Below are positions 9,781 through 17,261 of a stretch of 17,261 bases of DNA, piece by piece. The DNA is taken from the NCBI GenBank assembly GCA_016758965.1, contig JAEPRB010000495.1, positions 1-17,261 on the forward strand, given 5' to 3'. The position numbers and the translations under genes are program-made. The notes beneath the pieces were generated by a model that saw only the letters and a program-made list of their open reading frames with translations, was not told the origin of the DNA and searched no databases. Numbering within the stretch: the stretch's first letter is position 1; the number at the start of each line of letters is the position of its first letter. Source of the DNA: Circinella minor. Its lineage: Eukaryota > Mucoromycota > Mucoromycetes > Mucorales > Lichtheimiaceae.

Positions 9781-10279
9781 TGTAAAAATGAGTCAAGAAT
9801 ATGCTGTTGTCGTATATTTTTTTTTTTAAAAAAAAAATACGTTATATGATGATGAAATGAATATTATCTTTAAATGAAAAAAAAAAATGAATGATGCGCG
9901 TCTTTTTTCTTTAAAAAAAAAAAAAGAGAGAGAGAGAGAGAGAAATGATATTATGAGTTTGCGAGATAAAAACAAAAAAAAAATGAAAGTGAAAAAAAAA
10001 AAAAATGAAAAAGGTTCAAAAGATGGATTGAAATGAAAAAATTAAAAAAAAAAAAAAAAAAAAGAAAGAGAACAAAGAGGAAGTGAAAGAGAAACAAAAA
10101 AAAAAAGTAGATGAATAAAAAGGTGATTAAAGAGATGAAATTTTATTCTTCTTGTTCTGTGCAACAAGAAGATAGACCGCGCTTTATTAACAAAAAAAAA
10201 AAAAAAAAAAAAAAAGCGGGTTATAATTACACAAAACGACAATATTATATATAAAGTGCGTTTTAAATAAGGATTTTTC

Positions 10280-10316
10280 TCCGACTTAGTTATTAGAACA
10301 CGACACTAAGTGCGGA
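10280..10316. repeat. Imperfect 11-bp inverted repeat upstream of CDC24
   Basis: TCCGACTTAGT (10280-10290) pairs with ACTAAGTGCGGA (10305-10316), with one bulged G, over a 14-base loop. It lies about 580 bases upstream of the CDC24 ATG in a patch with less low-complexity sequence. Confidence 0.6.
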
Positions 10317-11185
10317 CTTGGGGTATTTTTCGCTCTTGATAGAATTGTATCCGAATAAAAAAAAAAAAAAAGGCACTCTTTTTTTCTTCCCTCTCCCCCC
10401 CCCAAAAAATTTCATATACAATAATAATTTTATTTGCATTAAGTTGTTAAAATTTCATGCCATTGTATATATTTGATTCATTTTTTAAAAAAAAGACTAT
10501 GTTTGAATAACATAGAGTTTTTTAATGGATCTATTTAAATATATCTATGACTTTTACTTTATTGGATATAAATCTATATGCATATAAAAAACAAGTTTCT
10601 ATTAGTAGGTATCCAGGGCAACAATTTTTTGAGTGATGGTTACCATAGATAAATTTGGATGTAGATAATTTAATTCTCGGAGAGAGAGACATTATTATCT
10701 TTTGCTTTTTCAAATAGTAAATTATTTTATTATGTCGACCATTAAGTATTAATTTCATTTAAATATTATGAGTTACTACTAACATATAATATTATATTTA
10801 TGGTTATCATTTATAAATGTGATTTTCAAAAAATAAACAAGAATACTTGAATTAGTTTGCGTATTTAATAAAGTTTTGCTTACAAAAGTTCTTCTCTTCC
10901 TCCTTCCTTTTTTAATTTAAATTATTATTAACTATTTACTCTAATTTAATTCCATTGTCCTTTTATATATATTTAAAAAAAATATAAATAATTATATTTT
11001 TTTTCATGCTCTCATCAAAGGTTTAAAAAAAAATTTTGATTATTGAAATTTAGATTTGTTCGAATAAAAAATTTGGGGGGAGGGGTAGAGACGAATTTTT
11101 TTCAAAAAAGGAAAGAACTTTAAAACATGAAGGACGATCCTTTCCGTTTTACTTTTTTCTTTTTTTTTTACATAAATAAGTAGAA

Positions 11186-11186
<1 letters not shown>

Positions 11187-11216
<30 letters not shown>

Positions 11217-11218
11217 TA
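11187..11218. repeat. (TTA)n-(TA)n microsatellite
   Basis: TTA units at about 11187-11208 pass directly into TA repeats to about 11218. Confidence 0.9.
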
Positions 11219-11369
11219 CATTTAACAATAATCTCAAGTTTAAAAATAATAAATCAAACAGGATAATAAATTATATCCAAAAAAAAAAATGAAATGAAAC
11301 TATTTACAAAAAAAAAAAAAAAAAAAAATGGAGTTTTTTTTTCATGCGAAAAAAATTGGAAAGATATTT

Positions 11370-11417
11370 TATTTCACACCCAAGGTAGCATTCATTTCCG
11401 ATAATCCATGTGAAATA
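11370..11417. repeat. 9-bp inverted repeat
   Basis: TATTTCACA (11370-11378) is the exact reverse complement of TGTGAAATA (11409-11417), with 30 bases between. It may be a hairpin; its function is unknown. Confidence 0.55.
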
Positions 11418-11760
11418 TCCATAAATCATATTTTTACAATGTGAAAGTTCTAAAAAAAAAAAAAAATGATCCGCCCAAATACTTGAAAGAATAAGTTTTT
11501 CTGTGTAAAAAGAAAAATTGGGTAGTTATTAACTATTTGAAAAGAGAATGTGTGTGTGTTTTTTTTGAGGAGGGTACAAATTAAAATATAATCATAAAAA
11601 AGTAATTTCACTTAAATCAGGATACAACTTTTATTGGCTAAAGATTATATTTGATTTTTTTAAGATGGTGTTACAAAAAAAAAGAGGTTGGATAAGTTAT
11701 TTTGTTAACAAGTTTAGTAATTTATTTATTAACAAGAAATAATTTTAACCGTGCACAAAA

Positions 11761-11789
11761 TTATTATTATTATTATTATTATTATTATT
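11761..11789. repeat. (TTA)n microsatellite
   Basis: Nearly ten TTA units in non-coding DNA; the same triplet family encodes polyAsn in CDC24. Confidence 0.92.
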
Positions 11790-12467
11790 GTAATGCGTGA
11801 ATGATTATAGTATAGCCACGTTTTTTTTATTTTTATTTATTCTTATCACGTTTTATTTTAAAAGAATTGATCGTCAGTTTTTTTAAAATGAAAGATCTTT
11901 TTTTTCTATTCCCCGATGAGGAGATTTTCTATTTCTGTTTAATTCATTTGGCGAAAGAACTAAAAGAAGCATTTTATACTCAAAAAAGAATTTGTTTTCG
12001 TTAAGCTGAACTTTTATTTTTCCCTTATGGTCTAGATGTCTAGGAATTTATAAACACATAGATGATAATATATTTTTTTTATTCAAATCATAAAATGATA
12101 AAGAAAAAAAAAACAAGATAAGTTATATAAATTAACAAACACAAGAGATAAAGATGAAGAATGATCTGATGCGTGCGTACTGTATATTTTTAAAATCATG
12201 CCTATATTATCATAGTAATTTTTTTTTTTTTTTTTTTTACTTTAAAAGTATAATATGATAGTTTATTTTAAAAAAAAATGGAACTTTTTTGAAATAGAAT
12301 AAAAGAACTATTCTATCTAATTCATAGATATTGATATCTTGTATATATATATATTCTGATCTTCTTTTATACTTATTATAAAAAGTACTTATTTAGTAAA
12401 AAGAAAGATATTTAGATTATCAAATAATTTAACTTTCCATAAATTGTTCCATTTTGTATATGCTGAA

Positions 12468-12543
12468 TCAAGCATTTTTTATCTTGTTTATTTTCAATTG
12501 GAATTGGAACCTTGTTCAAATGAATTGGCGTAAAAATGCTTGA
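12468..12543. repeat. 12-bp perfect inverted repeat
   Basis: TCAAGCATTTTT (12468-12479) pairs exactly with AAAAATGCTTGA (12532-12543); further weak complementarity extends into the 52-base spacer. It could be a hairpin RNA or the core of a small foldback element. Confidence 0.6.
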
Positions 12544-13930
12544 CTTGATTGAAAAACAATATAGTGGCGAAGAATTCATTGTAAAGATATAACGGAATCA
12601 ACAACATTTTGTAGTAGTTAGGTTGTCCACACATCCCGACCATGCTTTATTTTCATGGCATAAAAATAGTAGATGTATATATTAATTCCATTCCATGTTC
12701 CTGAAATAAAAGTATATTAGTATCTGCGTTTATATATATTAGTGTGAGTTTCATTTGCAGCTTTAAATCCTATAGACTGTTTTATGGGGTATATATGCTT
12801 CATCCAAATTAACCCAATTAATTGGAGAATAACCCTTCCCACATGTCTATATGGATAATATTTTATGGAAGAATGTGTATATACTCTAACATAGCAACAG
12901 ATCTATTGGGAACAGTAACTAAGAAGCATTTTCATTCTGGTAAATTACATATCACTTTGATTATTAAAACAAACGGCTCCAGGTAAAAGAAAAAAGTTTA
13001 ATCCTAGATTATTTTGCTCACGTAAATATATATAATATATATATATATATTGGAATATGGGTACGAACAAATTCGATGAGGATTCAATCTTTCTGCATGT
13101 TGAAAGAAAAAACCATGTAAGTAGAAACAATAGTATTGAATTTATTAAGTAGGTGTCCCAAATATGGAAAAATGTGTCATTAGCATTGTAAAAAAGTTTA
13201 GGACATTGACGGATAAAAAAAAAAAAGTGTGTTCCCCTTTAAAGCAATCCCAAAAAAAGCTTTGACCATTATTTGCATTGAAATAAAAGTATTCATAAAT
13301 CTCAATTTCTTTCAATGTTAGTTAGCTTAACATGTATAATTTTTTCACTGATAAGCACTCTTTTTTTTTTTTTTTTTTACCATGATTTCGTTTGGTAAAA
13401 CTTAGTATATATATATATAGTTATTCTAAAAACATTTAGTGAACTAACTTTTTGGTTATATATAACAAAAGTTAAAATCTAGTTACACAGGATATTTAAT
13501 ACATTCTTCCTGTATTGTCAAACGAATAATATTTTTCCCTGGGGCCTAAAAATGAACCACCTTGCACTAACTTGTAAAAACGTTTCATCCTTCAGGTTTT
13601 TTTTTTTTTTTAGCTTTCTATAGTATAGTGTATTTAATATTAATTTTAATGTTCTACGTTTTTAATAATGTAATATAAAGTAAGAGAAAAATGAATCAAA
13701 GTTTAGTAATATAGAAAATAAAACTTATATTTGGGGTGCACAAAAAAAAAGAAACCAATTTCCTAATGAAAGAAAACTTTCCTTGCATGGTCAACTATAA
13801 ATAATATTTAATTATTATAGTTAAAATTAATATTACATTTGTTACTTGGCAATAGTTTTTTTTTTCTCTGTAACTTGATTTGGATATGATAGCAACTAAA
13901 ATTTTATATGTTGAATATACTACATCCCCT

Positions 13931-13951
13931 TTTTTTTTGGGGGGGGGGGGG
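13931..13951. repeat. Poly(T)-poly(G) composite tract
   Basis: T8-9 followed by G13 and then AGGGG, the longest G run in the window. Confidence 0.9.
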
Positions 13952-14123
13952 AGGGGAACAATTAAAATTATAACAATGGTTATAATTTAACACATAAACT
14001 AAAGGGTGAATCTATGCAGCTTGATCTTATATAATAAATATATATATATATATATTTATCTATTTTAAAAGAATATTGTAGATCTATACTATTACAAATT
14101 TTACAATGAATTCTATATTCTAT

Positions 14124-14129
14124 TTTATT
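14124..14129 (-). terminator. Possible JAC1 polyadenylation signal
   Basis: AATAAA on the minus strand, 29 bases past the JAC1 stop codon. The surrounding DNA is so AT-rich that a chance match is likely. Confidence 0.3.
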
Positions 14130-14158
14130 TATATTATATTATACTTTTTTTTTTTAAT

Positions 14159-15297
14159 TTATTGAGATGGTGACCATTCAATAATAGCACGTCGAATAGT
14201 TTCCCAATATTGAAGTTGTATCATTAATTCCTTTGCATGATCTAAATCCTTTGATTTAAATGCTTCAGATAAATTTTTTACTGTTTCTTGGTATTTTGCT
14301 ATTTTATAAATAAAATTAAAATTATTACACAAAAAGTTAAATAATCCATGTCCCCCCCCTTATTCTTTTAATTTATTTATGCATATATATATATATACAA
14401 CACAGTCCTCCTCCTCTCCCCTCCTCCACTATACTATCCCTTCTTTTAATGTATAAATATTTACCATCATTTGTTTGTTTAACTTGATCCAATTCTTCTT
14501 CATTAGTCACTTCATCCAATTCTTCACGTAGTTCCATAACTTCCATTAACAATTCAGGTTCATGCAATGAATCTGATTCCGATACCTCAACATCTTCTAA
14601 TTCTAACATATATCGAGCTCTTGCCAATGGATCCTTCAATGTACCATATGCCTTGTTAAGTAAAGAGGATTGTAATTGTGCATATTCATGTTCTTTCTAT
14701 TTATAAAATAAATGTAACATATTGATTAAACTTTTTTTTTTCTCTTATTTTTTTTTCCCATATATATATATATATTTTTTTACCTTGGATGATTGTGAAT
14801 AACTATCTGGATGCGCTTTTTGTTGTAAAGTTAAAAACTTGAATCGCATGGCTTTCATATCTACATCAAAAGTATGTTCTTTTCTATAATATTTATATCT
14901 GTTAGTTTCTATTCTTTGTTGTTGTTATTTTTTGGGAAAAAAAAAACACTCCTTTGAGGTTCCATTCCTTCTTCCCATGACACACACACACACACATATA
15001 TATATATAGAATAATTTACCCTTCCAATAATAAATCAAAATAATTCACTTGAGGTTGAACAGGTTGAATAGAATGACATTCAGGGTTTTCACATATAACT
15101 GAAGTGGACTTTGTGGGTGTACCACAATGCCAACATTGTTGTTGTTGTGGAGTAGAATACCAACGGGGTTGTATAAAAACTTTTTGAACTGGCATTTGAA
15201 TACGAGGTAATGGTTGTCTTGAAGTAATAATACCATTACGTTGTACTGTAAGTTTTAATTGACGGTTGGTTAACGATCGAAACAATGGTCGAAACAT
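14159..15297 (-). CDS. JAC1: Mitochondrial J-protein co-chaperone Jac1/HSCB (Hsc20)
   Basis: Four exons (15297-15020, 14883-14784, 14696-14465, 14298-14159) encode 249 residues. Jac1/HSCB brings the Isu scaffold to the mitochondrial Hsp70 for Fe-S cluster transfer. Residues 1-47 form an Arg-rich, acid-free presequence ending RWYS, a typical R-3 processing site. Next comes a four-cysteine motif, C55-x2-C58-x10-C69-x4-C74, like the zinc-binding N-terminus of animal HSCB and absent from yeast Jac1. The J domain starts near NYFDLL (86) and has the catalytic HPD at 117-119. The C-terminal three-helix Isu-binding domain starts near the third exon; LNKAYGTLKDPLARARYML and the terminal LQYWETIRRAIIEW closely resemble yeast Jac1, including the Tyr used for Isu binding. 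The first ATG after an in-frame non-ATG run, with context AAACCATG, was chosen. Length is close to the human protein. Confidence 0.92.
14299..14464 (-). other. JAC1 intron 3
   Basis: 166 bp, donor GTAAAT, acceptor ATAG, phase 1, rejoining QTND to AKYQETVKN in the Isu-binding domain. It includes a CCTCC-rich patch and a TA run. Confidence 0.85.
14697..14783 (-). other. JAC1 intron 2
   Basis: 87 bp, donor GTAAAA, acceptor ATAG, phase 0, between QSSK and KEHEYAQLQ, just after the HPD loop. Confidence 0.87.
14884..15019 (-). other. JAC1 intron 1
   Basis: 136 bp, donor GTAAAT, acceptor ATAG, phase 2. It splits a Gly codon after LLLE at the start of the J domain and contains CA and TA runs. Confidence 0.85.
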
Positions 15298-15398
15298 GGT
15301 TTTTTTTTTCAATAATAGAGTAAAGAGAAAAGCTCAAAAGAAAAAAAAAAGGAACAGGGTTTTTTATTATTTTATAATGCTAAAACCTCGTTCTCGCG

Positions 15399-15426
15399 TT
15401 TTTTTTTTTTTTTTTTTTTTTTTTTT
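15399..15426. repeat. T28 homopolymer in JAC1 promoter region
   Basis: Twenty-eight consecutive T on the plus strand (dA:dT tract), the longest homopolymer in the window, about 100 bases upstream of the JAC1 ATG. Long dA:dT tracts exclude nucleosomes in fungal promoters; that role here is inferred. Confidence 0.85.
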
Positions 15427-15669
15427 CGTTTCCCGATAACTTAACTATATTTTTTTTAATGTAAAATTTTGAACAAAAAGAAATGACATAATTCACAACA
15501 TTTTTCTTTTCCGCTTATCTTCCCCCCCCCCATTATCATATAAATACATCATCACTTGTCATTTTTTTTTTAATAAACTTAACAAAAAAAAAAAAAAGAA
15601 ATACACAAAAATATCCACTTATAATTCATGATTAGGTTTATAAGTAAATGACATGAATTTTTTTTTGTT

Positions 15670-15690
15670 ATCAGATTCTTTTAATCTGAT
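15670..15690. repeat. 8-bp stem with 5-base loop
   Basis: ATCAGATT (15670-15677) and AATCTGAT (15683-15690) are exact reverse complements around CTTTT. Confidence 0.7.
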
Positions 15691-15763
15691 GATGTTGATG
15701 GATGCATTCTCCTCCTACTATTATCTGCCCTAGTTCTTATAGAAAAATGATGGATTATAGGTT

Positions 15764-15888
15764 TATAATAATAAAATATTTTTAATTAGATCTATTAAAT
15801 CTGTCTACACCACAACAAATTAAGGTTACGTAATAATTCATTGGTATAATCTTTTTAGTCTAATTAGACTATATAATAATAAAATATT
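15764..15888. repeat. 17-bp direct repeat pair
   Basis: TATAATAATAAAATATT occurs at 15764-15780 and again at 15872-15888, 108 bases apart; the second copy abuts the 16-bp palindrome at 15856. The low-complexity content weakens the signal. Confidence 0.5.
15856..15871. repeat. 16-bp perfect palindrome
   Basis: TAGTCTAATTAGACTA equals its own reverse complement. It could be a dimeric protein-binding site. Confidence 0.8.
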
Positions 15889-15963
15889 AATATATGATTC
15901 ATCGAGATGATACATTTGAGTTGATTCTACGTACTCGGATGAAATTAATAATATGTAATTTGA

Positions 15964-15977
15964 TACGTACGTACGTA
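15964..15977. repeat. TACGTACGTACGTA palindrome
   Basis: A 14-bp palindrome built of ACGT units. A similar 12-bp run, GTACGTACGTAC, lies at 253-264 at the other end of the window. Confidence 0.8.
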
Positions 15978-16536
15978 ATAGTAAAAAAAAGATAAGTTGT
16001 GATGGATGCACTATTTACTAATTCATAAAAAGAAAATTTGTTATTTTTGAAATATTTAGCAATGCTGATTATAGTTTATCATAGTTGAATGATCATTTAG
16101 TAAATCAATAATCACATGTAAAAAAAAATACGTAAGAAATATTTCATGGTTGAAGAAAAATTTAGTATAATGTCATTTTTAGTTAATTCTATTACGTATA
16201 TCATGTACGTAGTAGTAAGAAAGAAATAGGTTAAATATGATACATACATAGTCATGTGCTTTTGTAAATAAACTTGAAATATATTTATCTGATACAACTC
16301 TTTTAAGAGTGGAACTATAAATGGTGAAGAAAAAAAAAGCACCAGGTGGTATTTATACGTATGTAAAACGGGTAATACTCTGCCCAAGTAAAGCATTTGA
16401 AATTTATGCATTTTGTAAATGTTCTTTTCCTCTCTCCCCCAAATCACAACGATTGGATAAACATGTTTATATTGATATTGCGCTTTGTATTTTATGAAAC
16501 GAGTGTTGACAAGAATTTATGGTTCTTTTTTTAATA

Positions 16537-16573
16537 GTTTACATGTAAACGTTCTCTTTCAATACGAAAGAGA
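16537..16573. repeat. Palindrome and adjacent hairpin
   Basis: GTTTACATGTAAAC (16537-16550) is a perfect 14-bp palindrome made of two forkhead-like GTAAAC half sites. Immediately next to it TCTCTTTC (16553-16560) pairs with GAAAGAGA (16566-16573) over a 5-base loop. Confidence 0.7.
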
Positions 16574-16750
16574 TTCTATATATCTTTTATTTATGTATCA
16601 CTCACTCTTGTTGTATACATAACGACCATCTCATATTCCACTGTGTTGGGTTTCGCACCCGATAAAGAGAGATCCATTGGTTTACCCCGACGCATTGAAA
16701 AAAGTTTACATTTGCTTTTTTTTTTCTTTTTCGCGGGACTATGACTACAT

Positions 16751-16770
16751 AAAACAAGCGTGCTTGTTTT
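16751..16770. repeat. Tight 9-bp inverted repeat
   Basis: AAAACAAGC and GCTTGTTTT are separated by only two bases (GT). It lies in the unexplained minus-strand open frame region. Confidence 0.75.
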
Positions 16771-17055
16771 TACATTAAAGAATAATGTTGTTAACCAGCT
16801 TATTGTCATGGTAATGGAATGCCACAGTCTAATCTTAGTTTGACACAGAATGTTGCAATCTATAGTTTTTAAAGATCTAGATACGTAGTTTTTTTTTTTT
16901 TTTGACGCGGTCCCAATTGGTGTAACATAGTAATAGCATGTTTTATGCCATTTAACACACTGTTGGGAGTAGATCACTATTGCTATTGCCATTCACTTGT
17001 TTTCATTAAAAATTGTTACCACGACAATTTCTTTTTTTTCTCTTTCTCTTTCCTA

Positions 17056-17261
17056 TCAACTACTTTTTTTTTTCTTTTTGAAATGTACTTTCAAGTAACT
17101 TATTCTTTCTACATTCCTTTTTGCACTTTCAACATCAGCTAAAGTTTCAAGTGGACCACGCATCTTCTCTTCAGTAATGATAATAATTTCTTTGGGATTG
17201 CATGCTAACCAACTTTTGGCGGCTATTTTAAATTCTTCCCCAGCATCGATAGTAGGTACAA
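17056..17261 (-). pseudogene. Partial GT2 polysaccharide synthase (Cps1-like), apparently truncated
   Basis: The minus-strand frame enters from the right edge and stays open for 67 codons to TGA at 17058-17056. It reads VPTIDAGEEFKIAAKSWLA, then PKEIIIITEEKMRGPLETLAD. This resembles the first beta-alpha-beta unit of processive family 2 glycosyltransferases of the fungal Cps1/hyaluronan-synthase-like group, membrane enzymes that polymerise nucleotide sugars. The similarity fades after about residue 45 and the frame ends in a Lys/Ser-rich poly(A)-encoded tail. The next expected motifs (DDD, GDD-type acceptor region, QxxRW) and membrane helices are not found in the following 1.7 kb. The real exon may end earlier, for example at GTACAT near 17088, but no continuing exon was found. 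It may be a truncated copy; the 5' part is outside the window. The family call rests on about 45 residues. Confidence 0.45.

Larger units (their letters stand above)
9781..14158. other. 4.4-kb gene-poor intergenic region
   Basis: The right side of CDC24 (upstream of it) meets the 3' end of JAC1. The region holds A/T homopolymers, (AG)n at about 9925-9942, TTA runs at 11187-11208 and 11761-11789, a T8G13 composite (13931-13951) and several inverted repeats (10280-10316, 11370-11417, 12468-12543). One 75-codon ATG frame on the minus strand (10758-10531) has no recognisable similarity and is not called as a gene. A less homopolymer-rich patch at about 12420-13100 may be decayed coding or mobile DNA, but I could not identify it. 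Confidence 0.55.
15298..17055. other. Gene-poor right flank
   Basis: It begins with the probable JAC1 promoter, including T28 at 15399-15426 about 100 bases upstream of the ATG. The rest holds short perfect palindromes and about ten TACGTA hexamers between 15820 and 16890. Two minus-strand open frames (16992-16591 and 16447-16112) have partly protein-like stretches, such as KPMDLSLSGAKPNTVEYEMV, but lack recognisable domains and may be decayed copies of an unknown repeated family. Confidence 0.5.

Noticed and set aside
10531..10758. 75-codon minus-strand frame with a true ATG
   Set aside because: Composition is passable, but there is no domain, no splice context and no neighbour evidence; an AT-rich frame of this length can arise by chance.
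12945..13130. 61-codon minus-strand frame
   Set aside because: It contains a TA-repeat-derived Ile/Tyr run and no recognisable motif; too weak to call.
14373..14639. Extension of JAC1 exon 3 through to 14373
   Set aside because: Reading on past 14465 gives Lys/Gly and Ile/Tyr low complexity; splicing at GTAAAT restores the conserved C-terminal helix AKYQETVKN to LQYWETI.
1..17261. tRNA genes, rRNA, CRISPR array, complete transposon with terminal repeats
   Set aside because: I looked for T-loop (GGTTCRA) cores, spaced identical repeats and long terminal repeats and found none. This is a reading by eye; tRNAscan-SE and a repeat library search would be decisive.

Overview
The window looks like nuclear DNA of an early-diverging fungus, most likely Mucoromycota (Mucorales-like). 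Three genes have short GT-AG introns. The proteins are a fungal Cdc24, a mitochondrial Jac1/HSCB and a BTG/Tob protein. Codons are strongly A/T-ending, and the non-coding DNA is very AT-rich and full of homopolymers and microsatellites. The lineage is inferred from gene content and style, not from a marker gene. I see no rRNA, tRNA, CRISPR array or complete transposon.

Layout. 1-2795 has no supported gene; it holds microsatellites, a degenerate 10-bp tandem repeat, a CCGGT-rich inverted-repeat patch and many TACGTA hexamers. 2796-3616 (+) is a two-exon BTG/Tob gene with a C-terminal polyglutamine tract. 3617-6102 is the intergenic space between convergent genes and contains a G-rich 19-bp tandem duplication. 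6103-9699 (-) is a five-exon CDC24 (CH, DH, PH and PB1 domains, 934 aa predicted). 9700-14158 is a 4.4-kb gene-poor stretch. 14159-15297 (-) is a four-exon JAC1/HSCB co-chaperone (249 aa predicted) with a mitochondrial presequence and an N-terminal four-cysteine motif. 15298-17055 is gene-poor, with small palindromes and TACGTA hexamers. 17056-17261 (-) is a fragment of a GT2 (Cps1-like) polysaccharide synthase that runs off the right edge; the rest of its catalytic domain is not found downstream, so it looks truncated.

The genes are not an obvious functional cluster. Cdc24 activates Cdc42 for polarity and hyphal growth, Jac1 serves mitochondrial Fe-S assembly, and BTG/Tob proteins link to the CCR4-NOT deadenylase. 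All eight predicted introns start with GTAA and end with TAG, and every splice choice is supported by protein continuity across the junction. The most interesting points are the BTG/Tob gene in a fungus, the zinc-type N-terminus on a fungal Jac1, the truncated GT2 fragment, and the repeat patches in the two flanks.
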